Shown here: positions 44,709 through 58,538 of the stretch, piece after piece | Layout: each line of letters starts with the position of its first letter | How positions within the stretch are numbered: the stretch's first letter is position 1 | Program-made: the position numbers and the translations under genes | The notes under the pieces: model-generated | What the model saw: only the letters and a program-made list of their open reading frames with translations | Told to the model about the DNA's origin: nothing | Databases searched by the model: none | Assembly: GCA_009733575.1 (NCBI GenBank) | Contig: ML769610.1 | Span: forward strand, 52,084 to 116,083 | Length of the DNA stretch: 64,000 nucleotides | Direction of reading: 5' to 3' | DNA from: Gymnopus androsaceus JB14 | Taxonomy: Eukaryota; Basidiomycota; Agaricomycetes; Agaricales; Omphalotaceae

Positions 44709-47700
44709 ATGGGGTACACTCCACTCCAGCTTCGATACGCGATAAACCATATCTTTTTGCCACCCAAACTACCGCAGGTAAAATCGCGTTTATTTTATTT
44801 TCTACAAGTTTTACTGAGTATTCTGTGATGTAGGAAAACGATCAAAGGGGGGAACACGATGCGGCAATCTCAAGTCTTTGTCTCGATGCGTCAAAACCAT
44901 TCAGACAACGCTTGGATCAGGAGAGCAATGTCAAGTGGGGTGCTGTAAACGTCCAAAAACTGTTAAGAGACTTTCATAGTCTCCAGCCCACAAATGTCCT
45001 AGCAGCCAAAGATATCGCGAAAGCTTTGAAGAACATGAACGCTGGAGGATTGTGAACACCCCCTTTTCGATATGCCTGTGGCTCACTGATTATTTGGATT
45101 ACTAGACTCCATGGCTCTCTTGATACGCGCTCAGAATTCTGGCATTATCCTTCGACGCGACTGGGGCGATGGTATCGACGAAAAAATCAGTTACGAGTGC
45201 TTCGAAGTCACCCCACCAGCATCCGACGTTATGTCCACCAAAGGCAAACTCGTCATGTCTTTTCCTGGCCCTGCGATCCAATTTCCGGCCGAAACCTTCG
45301 ATAGCAAGTACTTTCAGAACGAATTCGCCGCGTTTCTTGCAGAAATGAACAACGCTGTGATTGAAGAAGACGATGATGAGGACTCGGAAGACGAGGGCAG
45401 GAGAAGAAAATCGGGGCTCTCCGCTGCGCATCCAGGAGAAACCCAGGATCCAGTGTTCATCACCTCCCTTCTCACTGGCATCATGCTTGGTCTAGGAGGA
45501 CGCGGGGAGAATGTGACACGCATTAACAAGAGAGTTGCCGATGATGTGCTGCTCAAAGGATCGGATAAAACTCCGTGGAGAAGATCTGCGTTATGGTTAG
45601 TCCTCCGAGTCGCGATTCAGACGACTTTACTTCGTGAGGATCCTACCTCGCAGCTGTACAAGCAGTTCATGGTCTTTCTCCATGGTTTCGTACTCTCCCT
45701 CGCTCTCAGAGAGAAATTCGACTCGGATATCCTCTTTACGATGCGAGCGAAAACGTGTCGAAGGCTGGCAAAGCTAGGAGATGACGTTCCCGAGTTCCTT
45801 GTGAACTATACGAACGACGTTAGTGAACGGGTTGGAGACGAATTGCAGCGGAGATGGACCGAGATTCAGCAATTAGAGATCAAACCGCTTAGTGTCCTTG
45901 ACTCACCTTGGGCTCCTGATCAGCTAAACGTTGCAGCTGACACCACTTTACGCCTCACCAACTCGACAGCCCGAATCTCACTGGCCCTCGGTAATTCTTC
46001 AATGAATTTAGCCGCTATAAGCTACGATCCTCATGAGACTAACCGCCTTCGAAACACTTCTCATTTCGGAGATCTGACTGCTTCGAAACTTGAAGCTGCG
46101 TTTCAAGCGGATCCGCATGTCAATCTCGCCGATTTCGAATTCCTCGTCGGGCGTGGCTCGTTGGCTAGTTGGTTGGAGAGACGAATTGCTCCTGGTGCGA
46201 CATCCCGTGCGCAGGAGAGCGCTACGAACCTTCTCTTTGGTTGTATGAGGAGATATGAAAAGTTCGCGTCCCCGTACTATAGGGATAACCCAGAAGATTT
46301 GAGCTTGATGGTGTTGACTATGTTCGAGCTCTGGGTTGCTATCGACAAGATCGCTGTAGCGGCATGTCCTCTCCTCGGAAACTATTCCCCAGAGGTTCCC
46401 ATCGACCGTTCGCTCACGACTTCCAACGCTGCTCTACTCCGCCCTCTCCTTCTGCGGAAATCAATCGATCTCCAGAGATTGCTGGCTGTCGATGAGTATG
46501 TACGTTTGCGACACCGAAATGCAACGTACAGGGACGCTTCGGTCTTCTCAGAGAGTATCAGCTCGTCTTCGTTTGCCGTCAAGTATTTTAATCAGGACGC
46601 TACGAGGGAGCTCCGAAATCTAAAGGCTCAGATCGAGCGGGATGCTCAAGAGATTCGTGATGGTATTCGCCGGGACTTGGAAACGAAGACACGAGAGCAT
46701 GACCGAATCTATGCTCGTTTGGTTAAGGAAGTACACGATCACACAGAAGAAAGTCGCATCACCCACACAACCATCACGGGAAAGAGAAAGAAGAGATATA
46801 ATATCTCATATACCTATGACTGCGAGAAGTGTCAATTGCAGACTCAGCTCGATGGATTTAGTGTTCCTGTCCACGAATGGCCGTTACCGGAGGACGATGA
46901 TCATGCAAAAAGGGTGGTCTTTGAGCTACGCTTACCTCGAACATTTGCGCAGTGGAGAGCAGCGACGGCTCTACTGCTATGGGATGTCTGTACGCCCATA
47001 GATAAAAGGAACGAGTTCGATCAGAGCAGGCCTTCTGTCATCCTCAATTCCAGCAAAGATCTTTCAGGGTACCTCCGGCCTGGTGACGATGAGCTCCAGA
47101 TTATGACCTTGGCATCCGCTTCTGGTTCTTCAAAGATGTTTGGCTCAAAGAAACTTCCGGTCACTCAAGAAGAAATATTTCTTCCGAGTGGAATGAAATG
47201 GCGGTTGTATGAACCGAGAAGTAGAGTTTGGGTGCGGGGCTCCTCGCCGACTTCAGGCGTGAATGGGAATATGTTCCGAGAGGCAGATACAACGCAAAAG
47301 GCGACGTTACCAATCAGCAGTAATCCATCCTCGATTTACTTGAAAGCTCAACTGCAGTACGCGGTTTCTGCGACTCGCCATACCTCCAACCAGATCATCG
47401 CTTCCCAGGATCTCTGTCCTCCCCAGCTTTCCCTCCATGAATACATGTCCTTTGCTAGTCTAAGGAGTGGTGCTCGTATTCAGTGGATATCTCTTCTTCG
47501 TGAACTTCGCGAAGGTGCTCTCTCGTGGCAAACAGAGGAGGTTGGGACCTTGGTCTCGATGCTGATGTGGCAGGTTGGGTGTATCATTGAAGAGGAGGGA
47601 ACGAGGGAACTAGAATGGCATGTTGACCTCAAGGATCTTGAATTCGGGCAAGCTCTCCTACGGGAAATGGGGACACTCCTTCGCCGAGTTAAAGGAAACT

Positions 47701-50700
47701 GGAAAGAAGTCGTGACAGTCCGGACAATCATTCTTTTGACTTCCCGATTGCTGGCTTCGACGCGACATGTTGAGGTTAAGGAGCTCGGTTATGCGCTGAT
47801 GAGGGAGTGTAGAGAGGTGACATGGGAATGGGTTGGGCAATTGGAAGAGAAGCTGCAAGATTGCGGGGAAGATTTTGTCAAGGAGTTCCAGGGGAAAGTA
47901 TGCGAGATGGCTTGTACCTGTAGGGCCACTTACGATGTTGATGATGACTCGGATGAGCAGGGAATGGGTGAGTCGTGTTAGTTTCCTCGTAGGTTTCATT
48001 AAAGCTTACAAGCGAATGATAGACGCGGTCAACGGAAGTCACCTCGATGCGCTTCTTTCCTCGGAAGAAGACGTATCGATCTTTGTTGCCTGCTCAATAA
48101 TCGTGCACGACAACAAGCCAAATAATCTTTCGGGAAAGACTGTCTCGAGGGAAATGAAGAGATTACTGGAACGGGATCGCCGACTTGCTCATGCTGTAAA
48201 GCCAGTTCTTCATAAACTGTTCTTGCTGCCAGTTGATGGAAATGTTGCTGCAGATTTTGGTCAAGTTGGACTTGCAACAGTTGCCAAGAAAGGCTTCAAC
48301 GCGGCGCTGAAGCGAATTTGGCCTGTCTATACTCCGGCAGACTGGTTTGCTTTGGCGGAACCGAATGACCGTTGGATTACTTGCGAAACTGCGGGTGGAG
48401 GCACTAGCAGAGGAGTGCAAAGTCAGGAGGTTCACCTAGATATCCTCAACGGGAAACTTTTGATTAATGGGAAGCCTCTTGGGAGGCTACCGGCCGATTT
48501 CGTGAAGCATCCAACGTATGTCCGGGTGTTTGGGGAGGTGAGTATCCTTTTTCAGCTGTCTGGACAGTGATATTGACGTATGATTACAGAGGAAAGTTTT
48601 GGATGTTGTACCTGCGGATATGCCGGGAATGCAGTTTGCGACTCAATCTTTGGTATCCGGCTACCAAGTATGAATTTTATTCGTTTTTTTTTCTCTAATC
48701 TATGTACTGATTAACTATCGATAGGTGTCCTTTGGTATGAGAGGCGAGAATGATCTGGTGATACGGTCAAAACGCGAAAATAAGATTTTCGAGCTAATTC
48801 CACACGAAAGCTTCACTGGTGATCTACCCCAGCGGTTTGTCGAGGATAACCTTCACTGGCTGGATCTCTCGAATGGGCAAATTGAGCTCCGGTCCTTGCA
48901 AGCGATGTGGGATTCCTTGCCCTCCAATTGGATCATCAACTTCTCCGATCCTAGACGGTCTTGTTCCAATGGTGCGCGAGTATTGATTGACATCAATAGC
49001 TGGACCTTTCAGATGGTTTCGGCAACTCTTGCACCATTCGAATCATCCCAATTCTTGACTGTTACGTGTGAAGCCGACCTCGACCCTTCTACCCTCTCCG
49101 TGGATCTTCCTCGATATCGCCTCTCCTTTTTCCGCAACGGCAATGACCAACTGCAGTGTGTCAATTTCCCAGGCATGATTATCGACCACGAAGACCAGTC
49201 GATTGGTGCCTTTGTTGGCCTCGAGAACAGATTGGTGTTGAAGGGCGATGATACTGCTCCCGCCGGTGTTCATCGCAAGGTGCTGGTTCCGTTTGGAGAG
49301 GTTCGAGTATCTCCCTACGAAGAGAATCATGTCAAGGTTTCGATCGAGACTAAGGAAGATAGGGACGTCCGATGTGCCAAGTATACTGTTAATTCGAGTC
49401 TTGGCTGCCTGACGGGGAATTTGAGCTTGAAGTCCAGGCTCTATCAAATCTACCTCCAAGCTTTGACGAGTCACTGTTTACCGGATCCGCTCACAAAGCA
49501 CACTGGAACCGAAGAGGCTCTGTTAGAGTTCAACTCTGCAGCCTGCTTGTCGTTCAGAGAGTTGGGAGAGGAAGAAATGGGTTTTCTCATCAAAATCGCC
49601 AAGCTCACGCCCAATCGATTTGGCACTCCTCAGCATAATCCGAAAGCCCAGAGTGTTACTTGGACGAATTTGCCTCCCCTTTCCCATCACTGCGGATTTG
49701 CGGTGCGCGCTGCAGAGGTGATGGTCGCTGTGAAACGGTTGCAGGTCTTTGCAGAGCCTGATCACGCGACCAAGGAGGATAAGAAGAACACGCTTCCAGC
49801 AGGAAACAGCCTGCTAGATGCTCGTAGTACCCTCCGTACGTCGATGTTCTATCCTACAGACATCAAATCTCCGAAACGGGACGTTTCGCAAGACCAAGTC
49901 TACTCATCTCGGGATGCCGATCTCATTCGGGAAAAGTTGGTTTGCAGCGTTGCGTCAAACATCCATAGTGGCCACTCTTGCCTCCTCCTCCCAAAAACAC
50001 CTTCCCTTCCACAACTCTTCCAATCCAAGTGGACAAAGGTTCGGGCTCCTTTAGAAAACTTTCGGCTCTCTTACAATCGCTCTTGGCTCAATGTGAACAT
50101 GTCGGAGATTTGGCTAAGTGTCTTTGAGAAATGCCGTTCGCTGACTTCTAAGGAAGCGAAAAAGTCGCAGCTCTTATTTTCGCTTTCGGCCATGGTTTTC
50201 AAGAACGAGGATTATGCGAAATTTGTACCCGCCATTATTGTCGCATTCTCAGACAACCGTCTCCTGAGACCTACTCTACCAGTTGCTTCTGGCCATTACT
50301 TTGACTTTTCCTCGGGGACTGCGCCGACCCTTGAGAAGATTTTGGTGAAGGTCAAAGATGGAGCGCTTCCAGGGGAACGTACTGCGTTATGGGAAATACC
50401 AATGAATCATCTCGAAACTGATGAGGAGTTTCGGCGTCGTCGCGACAGTCAGTACAAGCGCAGAGTCAAACAAGCATCTTTACGGTTCGCCAATTTCTTT
50501 TTTGAAAGGTGGAACCTATGGATGCAGGGAACTCAAACGCTTGGTTTCCCCAACGTTGAAGACAAGAATTTGTTCAGGAACGCCGAAGTCCTTGAAAAGG
50601 TTTCTCAGTACTTCCGGCACTGTAACCAGAATCGGCTGCTCTTGAAACATGCGCAAGGTGTTCAAGAGGTTCTTGATGAAAACTTTCAGGATGCTGTTTC

Positions 50701-53700
50701 TTGGGATGTCATTGAATACAGTTTCGATCCCTGTCTGGTTCCTTCGAAGCCGTCCGACTCTTTTGGTGCGCTCTCACCTCTTCTCGAACGCGTAGCTCCT
50801 GCTATTACTCGACGTGATGAACAACTCTGGCCCGGGGAATGCGTCGAAGAATTCCGTGCTCCGGCGGAAAGCTCCCAATCCACCAAGTTGTCGGGGCTTT
50901 TGGCCGAAATGAAGAGGTCCACTATACGGATCAGACAGAGGTATGCGGAAGACCTGCATGAGAGTATGCGGAAATTGAACTCCTTGCCATCGCTTCCTTC
51001 TGGTCCCACTATCCCATTTGGTATCGAAGAGTTGGATCAGCACCGAACTGTTTGCCAGGACCGTCTTGCGACGTCGTTGGAGGCTATTGAGGCTGCATTG
51101 GCGCCTATTTCAGTCAGCGAAAATGCAATCGCCAGTGCTGGACTTTGGCCTCGCATAACTTTGAGGGCGCTATTGAGGCGACTTGCATACCCTGTCAACG
51201 CGACCTTGAGCCCAGAATGGCGGGAAGTCCTTTTGTACCTTGCTCGAGACATCCTCGAGTATCAACGTTCTGTTCGACTCCTGGCGTATGCGCAACAGAA
51301 CAAGCGTGAAGATTTCTTCCGAGAGGTGGATACCCATATCTACGACGTGGACAGCATTACTGCGAATCCTGATTGGACGTTAATCCAGGTAGGTATCTGG
51401 ATTTCTACAACTTTTGAGCTTTGTTAACAGGCCATTAGATCGAAGGCAACTTCCTCGCTAGACCGCTCCAAATCAAAGTCGCTCAGGAAATGATAACGCC
51501 TTCCTCCAATGCAAATACAGTACTTCAACTTAACATGGGAGAAGGCAAGACGTCTGCTATCGTCCCCATGGCTGCTGCTTCCTTGGCGGATGCGAAGAAG
51601 GTTGTTCGTGTGGTAGTGCTGAAGCCTCTTGCGGGTCAAATGTTCCAGTTGTTGGTCGAACGATTGGCTGGGCTTTGTAACCACCGAATCTTCTACATGC
51701 CTTTCTCGAGGAAAATCCGTGTCGGTAAGGAGGAGATTGCTCTCATACAACGCAACTATGAGGTCTGTATGAAAGAAGGTGGTATTTGGGTTGTGCAGCC
51801 GGGTATGTTGATTATATCGTTGTGGTCCAGGAAAAGCTCATTCGTTTTCTAGAACACATCCTTTCCTTCAAACTGATGAGCATCGATCGTTACTTGGCTT
51901 CTAACAATGAAGCTGATCATCTCGCTGCGGAATCACTTGGTCAATCTCAGCGTTGGTTGGATAGTCACTCCCGGGACATTCTCGACGAAAGCGACGAAAT
52001 TCTGCACATCCGCTACCAGCTGGTTTACACGGTGGGCAATCAGCAACCACTCGAGCTCCATCCCGACCGTTGGACGATAGCAGAAGAGCTCTTTACCTTT
52101 GTTAGCAAACATCTCGACGACGTGAAGACCAGAAATAGAACTGGCATTGATGTCCAATCAAGTATCGCTGGGAGTTTTGCTCCTGTGCGAATTCTTGACA
52201 TCAAATCCGGGCGAGATCTCGTAGAAGAGGTCATCGAGGACATCTTCGCAGGGCGACTTTCAAGCTTTAACGTTCGCTTCCTTCCTGAATCAATGCAAAC
52301 CTTGGCGCGACAGTTTATTTCGGAGCCAAAGGTTGAGGAAACTGATGTCGACCAACTCAGGCAGTACTGCGGAGGAGGCAACGACTGGAAGCACTTGCTT
52401 CTCCTCAGAGGCCTTATCGCACATGGAATTCTTGTTTACGCTCTAAAAGAACGACAATACCGCGTAGATTATGGACTCGACCTCAGCCGCTCGCTTTTGG
52501 CTGTACCATACTGGGCGAAAGACGTGCCTAGTCTCAGAGCGGAGTTTGGACACCCGGATGTTTGCTTGGTTTTGACGTGTCTCACGTACTACTACGAAGG
52601 CCTGTCATCTGCTCAATTGAAGCTTTGCTTTGATTTGCTGTTCAAATTGGACAACCCTCCGCTGGAATACGAGATGTGGATTGGTGGCGATTCATCATCT
52701 GTTCCTGTACATCTGCGCACGTTGAACGGGATTAACACCGATGATGCAGACCAACATACAACCCATATCATACCTTTGTTCAGCAAACGAAAGACGGTCG
52801 TCGACTTCTACCTCTCACATGTGGTCTTCCCCAAAGCTGCTAAAGAGTTTCCTTACAAGCTTTCATCTTCAGGATGGGATCTTGCAGAGGTAAAGCCAGG
52901 AGGTCACCATGTGACAGGATTTTCTGGTACCAACGACAACCGCTTTTTACTTCCAACCTCGATCTCTCAGCAAGATCCGCTCGGTCAAATGGCGACGAGC
53001 GCGAAAGTCTTGACCCATGTACTGCAGAAAGAAAATAATCACTACCGTTGCGCGGCTCAGGAAGATGGCGGGCACTTGACCGTGAAAAGTTTTCTTCAGT
53101 TCCTCACACAGGAAACACTGCAGTCACCAGTTCAGGTTCTTCTCGATGTGGGTGCGCAAATGTTGGACTTGAAGAATGATGCTCTGGCTCGAGAGTGGTT
53201 GAAGCTACGCCCTGATATGGCAGCAGCTATCTTCTTCAATGACAACGATGACATGATGGTCGTTTCCCAGGATGGAACTAGAGAGCTATTGATCTCCTCC
53301 CCGTTCAAGGGCCAGCTTGACCGATGTCTCGTTTATTTGGACGATGCCCATACTCGAGGGGTTGATTTGAGACTTCCTATCCAGTCGAGGGCTGCGGTAA
53401 CACTTGGTCCGAAAGTTACAAAGGATCGTTTGATCCAAGGTGAGCGCTCTCTTCAATATAGATGCAACATAACTAACCTTTTGACAAGGCTGCATGCAAA
53501 TGTGAAAACTCGGTTTCGGTCAATCCGTCATATTCTTTGCACCATCCGAAATCGACAGAGCAATCCGTGATTTGAGGAAGGGAAGTAGTAGGAGCGCCAA
53601 CGTCCATACTGTCGACGTACTTCGTTGGGCGATTTATGAAACCTGCAAAGACATCACGCATCATGTTCCGCATTGGGCTGAGCAAGGCTGGGATTATCTG

Positions 53701-54861
53701 AGACGGCGGAAGGCATGGGAGGAGTTCAATCAGACAGCGATGGAAGCACAGGTGGCCGACAGCGTTGTAAATCCAGATATCGATACGCTGCAGAAGGTGT
53801 GGATGCGCGAAGAGGCAAGGTCCTTGGAGAAGATGTACGGTTGTCAATCCGGACCTGCTTCCACAGGGTTAGGAGGTGGAGACCTCAACATGAGGGCCAG
53901 TATCTTTGCGACCCCAGAACTTAAAGAGAGACTGGACTTGTTGGGTGTGAAGGAGCTCAAGGAGGTGAACGTTGACGAGGAGCAGGAGCGAGAAGTCAGC
54001 CACGAGATTGAGAAGGAAACTCATATCGAAAGACCTCCGAAGGTGGAACCTGCGAAACATCAACTCTCCGAAGGACTCAAACAATTCATCAGCAAAGGTG
54101 TACTGCCCATGGAGAACCCTAACGAATTCCGAAAAAGCTTCATCCCAATGTTCCGATCCATTGAAGGCACGGTCAAGAAATCACCTCTCAATGGAGAAGA
54201 TGTCTGGAGTCCAGGGCTCTATGTCACTATTGACTTTGCAACCACTATCACAGCAAAGGACAATGCCGAGCGAGGAAGCTCAGACTACCTCCGACCTTTG
54301 AACTGGGTCCTTACGAGCCGTCGCTACATCCACAACAACGTCGTTGTCGGTATCAGTGCTTTCGAAGCTAACACACTACTCCCACAACTTCGGAAGGATA
54401 ATAAAGTCAGCCTGCACGTATACGCACCACGGGTTACCAAGGATATGCTACCTTTGGACGACTTGAAATTCTACAGCATTTCAAAGCTCGCGATGGACAA
54501 CTGGGTTGTTCCCCGAACCAACATCATCTCACAGTTGAATCTCTTTGCGGGCCAACTCTACCTTGCGAATTACGACACCTACCTGCAGCTTTGCCAATTC
54601 CTTGGTCTTCACTCTGGAGAAGGAAGAGTGGAGCCCATGGAAGTCGATGATGAACCTTATCCGATACAGAGCGACGGGTTTGTTTGCCCGGGCAGACATC
54701 GGGAAGTGCTGGGACTGACCGTATGTCGTTTTGTGGAGAGCCCTATACCTTTCTTCCAGGAGCTGATCGGGCTGAGGAGGAAGGGTACTGGCTACTTGCC
54801 AACACACTTGGGACGCGTGGTACACGGTCGCCTTTTGAAGCAAGATGATTTTGACTACTAG
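44709..54861 (+). CDS. Giant DUF6606/DUF3638/DUF3645 protein, interrupted by an in-frame TGA
   Basis: Exons: 44709-44777, 44834-45051, 45106-47967, 48005-48537, 48590-48667, 48725-51388, 51439-51802, 51853-53439, 53489-54861; about 3,100 residues. The start MGYTPLQLRYAINHIFLPPK is the DUF6606 signature. The DUF3638 part has the nucleotide-binding motif LNMGEGKTSAIVPMAAASLA and an acidic DILDESDEIL, like motifs I and II of superfamily-2 ATPases. The DUF3645 part follows (QLVYTVGNQQPLELHPDRW; ARQFISEPKVEETDVDQLR). Function is unknown; a ubiquitin-related role is suggested for distant family members only by annotation. Two flaws: at 53503-53505 TGA stands inside GCMQM-stop-KLGFGQSVIFFAP, where the family has a basic residue, and the exon 2/3 junction is one base out of phase. 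After the TGA the frame stays open to 54861. The third intron is only 37 bases. Confidence 0.85.
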
Positions 54862-56170
54862 GCGAGCTTTAAACTATTTTTTTTACCGGATTCAAAGCTG
54901 ATGATGACTTCCAGAACTCAGATATCGCCGCTTGAAATTCAGATATCGTTATTTTTATTGACTATGCTTGTACATACACCATTGCTCTTATCACTACTTT
55001 ACTATTACTACTTACCATCTACTATTTACCATATCGTTAGTCTCTGAAATTTCCTTCAGTTCGAGTTCATGAAATAAAAACTTCCAAGTTACACATACCA
55101 CTGTCTGGTACATAGGTGATTGGCCCTCGCTATTCAGAGCCAGCTTCTAAATTCTCCTCGCCAGTTGTCCGATGCGGTGGTTTCCTTGTAAGTTGTTGCG
55201 TGGCTTTTACACCCTCGTAAAACAAAATATGTGATTGATAAATGACCAGTCTTTCCATCTGAGGGGTTTTATCCCGTCTTCGAGCTCATCAGTACGTGGA
55301 CTCCTAGTGAACTCCGTTTTACGCGACGAGAACCACTTGCTTGCTGTCACAAGATGGGATCGAGAATTTCGCCGGCTTGGATATCTCGGAGAACCCAAAA
55401 CAAGTGTATATCGAGAAGAAGAAATTCGAATTCGGTGTGCAATCGTAGTTGGCACGGGAAATTACTGGGATGACTTGAAAGCAATCGTTGTCATGACCTG
55501 ATACATTGGGGAGACCACGAGAAAAGATCCAAGGTCATGCTGAGGATTCCGTGAAGATGAGATGACCGTACGAATTCTTTAGAGGGTAAATCTCGTCCTT
55601 GGACTCTTGTGAGAAGACTTAGACCTAAAGCTGCGACGACCTCAGTTTTGACGCTCGTTACTAACCAGTCACTCTCCAGCGGGAAGAAAGTAAGCATCAA
55701 ACCTTGTGCCTTACTTATTCGGCTACCCTTGTAAACATGAAAAGGAACCCGCTACGGGACGATGTGCTGAAGCTGAAGAAAATCCACCGCGCTGCCGTTT
55801 GCTTGGCGGCAAATCTGAAGCGCGCGCGCTTGTTTCTCAATTCCCATTTTCCGAAAGCTCTCAGTCTTCAGAGTCTCACTTGGAACTTGAAATTCTTTGA
55901 AACTGATCCAGCTCTCGGAGCTTGGTAGTCCTAGAATCTATCTGGTAGTTTGCGGGCCTAAAACGACGTGTTTCATATTTGTAACCTTTCTTTCAAGGCT
56001 TTTCATCCTCCAAATATGGATAATTAGAAGGCATCGGCCAATGATCGTCGCGTCAATACGCCAAAAAAGAAGTCTTCGGTCCTTTGAGCCGCTTGTCACG
56101 ATGTCAGCTGCAGAGACCGTTATAACTGGTGCCAAATTTTCCCCTTTGGTTCTCGTAGGTCGTCACCATC
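54862..56170. other. Intergenic, no gene supported
   Basis: Short frames (55235-55501 and 55706-55900, the latter with GYPCKHEKEPATGRCAEAEE) show no splice context or known motif. The right end is the promoter of the secreted-protein gene. Confidence 0.4.
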
Positions 56171-57370
56171 ATGCATCCATTTACTCTCTCGTTCCTCGTC
56201 GCCATTTCTCTCAATGTTTTTTTGCGCGCAAATCCGATTGTCCACAGGAATGCTCAGCAATGCGGACAGAACGTGCCGTATTTCGACCCTCGAATCAAGG
56301 GTGGATCGATGCTCGACGCGTCTGCTGGGCTTGGTGAACCTCTGAATGTATGTGCACCCATTTTCTTCGTCGTGATCTGGCTAACATTTTCTTCCACTCA
56401 TCCTAGGTTATCATTTCTGGCCTTAGTAGCCTTGATGTACTCGATACCACTGGAAAGTTTTACAACTACGCAAACGCGATTGGCTTGTGAGTCGAGTGAA
56501 CTTTAATATATGCTCAAAGCTATGCTATGAACTTGAATAATGGTGATAATAGCTCTTGGGAATGCTTTGGGGTTCATATAGGCAGCCCTCAACAAGCAAA
56601 TCTCGGTGATGGTCGTGGCTGGGTCAATCAGACAGTACATCCCGCATCGTTTTCGAATTTTCCTTGGAAGCTTATATAGAGATTTTTTCAGGCTGTCGTG
56701 CGCCAGGATTATGGGGACAGCGTTATCGGAACTTGCGAAGAGAGCCTTTTCGGTGGGTAATTGGCATACGTTTCCGAGCATCGCAACATTGTAGCTAATT
56801 GCTACGACGCTGGCAGGTGGAAATCATTTCCGGTAGGCTTCACGTTGTCGATGGTATTAGTATCTTCCCGCTCATTTATCTTTCCTTTAGAATTTATCAA
56901 CAACAAGGGTCCTGCGCCATGTTTCTAGCGTATTGACATCCTCATAAAAAATCTCTTACCCATTGTTCTGAATCATTGCATGTAGTGTGTCTAAGGAGGA
57001 AGACGCTTCCGAACATCACAATATTATCGCTGATGGATACGACGTTGGCAGGTATGCGCTCTCTTTCTTCATAATTTGAAGAGTTAAGAATAAATGTTGA
57101 TCTCTTCTTCTTTTTCGAATCATAAACTTTCTTAGAGACGCGCTTGTCGCTGCCGCTATCGGAGAGCATCAATTCAACGGAATCAAGTACACGACCACTG
57201 CGGAGACCCTGTATGGTATGCTTCCTGTAGGTTCTCAAGGCGTCAACCATAGTGAGTAAAGAATCAATTTCCTAGTACGATTACGAAGACTAACTTGTTT
57301 TCTTTGTGATTCAAAAGATATCGCTCTTGATGGCAAAGTCATTCTTTTGACCGTTACAATCCACGATTAA
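56171..57370 (+). CDS. Small secreted fungal protein of unknown function
   Basis: ATG at 56171 gives MHPFTLSFLVAISLNVFLRA, a clear signal peptide, then NPIVHRNAQQCGQNVPYFDP. Eight or so exons joined by GT-AG introns give LDASAGLGEPLN, VIISGLSSLDVLDTTGKFYN, SWECFGVHIGSPQQANLGDG, RGWVNQT, AVVRQDYGDSVIGTCEESLF, GGNHFRIYQQQGSCAMFLAV, SKEEDASEHHNIIADGYDVG, RDALVAAAIGEHQFNGIKYT and SQGVNHNIALDGKVILLTVT, ending IHD, TAA at 57368-57370. There is no frame break. The NxT site (VNQT) could be glycosylated, and the few Cys may form disulphides. I recall similar extracellular proteins of about 220-250 residues in many Agaricomycetes, without a known activity. Confidence 0.82.
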
Positions 57371-57779
57371 TTTTTGGTAGCTATATCGAATAGTTACTTG
57401 CGTCTTCTGTCTTTCTTCTGTTCTTTATTGGTCTTCACCGCATTTGCCATAAATTTCGTTCTCTTTCCGTATATTTTGTCACTTTCACCTTCTCTCGCTT
57501 GACGAATATCCGTTACTTCTTTTGATACCGAAAAATAATTCCCAGTTCTCTATGTATCATCTATCCGATCGTACTCGAGCTTCAGTCCAGATTCAATTCG
57601 TTCACTGCCCAGGCAAGTTTCAACTGATGTTATAAGGAAGACGTTGGATATACTACAGTTTCAGCTCGGATATAAACTCCTACTCCAAGAAACCGAAGGG
57701 GCTTTCCTGGAGTGAGATTTGAGAGGAAGAAAGCAGGCGATATATGTATTTAAGTATTATTCCGAAAACGCGGATTGAT
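57371..57779. other. Intergenic, 3' flank of the secreted-protein gene
   Basis: Pyrimidine-rich at 57410-57560. Nothing else recognised. Confidence 0.45.
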
Positions 57780-58261
57780 CTACGTTGTCCTAATTTCTTC
57801 TGAGTTCTGCCCACGTCGACACACGCAGAAAATCCTGGTCGGGCTTGAACGGTTTCGAGCCATCTCTGTAACTTCGATGAAAATCATGCAGCTGACAAGT
57901 GATAGAAAACTCCATACCTTGACATTGGGGCACTCGTCCAACGTCTCGATACCGCTGAAGGCATGAATGCGAACGAAACAAGCTATGTACATTTATATTC
58001 GCAATCGAGTACGTTCCGCGTCCTAGACCAACGAGCCAGTCTCGATCTGGGGAAAGGCGAATTTCGAGTACGCCATAGAGACGTTTCGGGTATCCTAATG
58101 ACCGGTGAGCAAGGCTAGTCATGTATGAAATCAAAGAGAAAAACTAACGTCTTTTGGCGTAAGGGACATCTTCGGAAGCAAACTTGTTGAATTAGGTTAC
58201 TAGTAAAAAGGTGGGTTCAGTGAAGTCTATGACAAGATAGATTTGGGCTTACGCTTTCCTT

Positions 58262-58455
58262 CAGAAAGAGCCCTAGTTTATAGAGCTCAACCGCAACGGT
58301 TGTATCCCAATCATCATAGACCGTGGCCGCAACAAATTCCCAGTATTTGAGACCGCAGCGATATTTTTGTACCTGCAGCAGCACTACGACCCGGACAACA
58401 AATTTAGATGGGACTCCAAAGCCAACCCCAATGAGTAGAGTGAGGCATTGCAGTG
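58262..58455 (+). pseudogene. Inverted GST N-terminal exon copy (left arm of inverted repeat)
   Basis: Reads QKEP, stop (TAG where the partner has TGG), FIELNRNGCIPIIIDRGRN, KFPVFETAAIFLYLQQHYDP and DNKFRWDSKANPNE followed by a stop. It pairs with 58539-58735 as an inverted repeat of about 195 bases with an 83-base loop. Similarity weakens but seems to continue left to about 58165. Confidence 0.82.
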
Positions 58456-58538
58456 TATATTCTTTGCTGTACGACTTGATTTTACTTCCTCCAATGATTG
58501 TTCATGATACTTCGCATGGGGCAGACACGAATATCTAG

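Noticed and set aside
53439..53505. Treating the TGA as lying inside a longer intron
   Set aside because: The next acceptor (before 53565) leads directly into another stop and would remove the conserved GCMQM...SVIFFAP motif.
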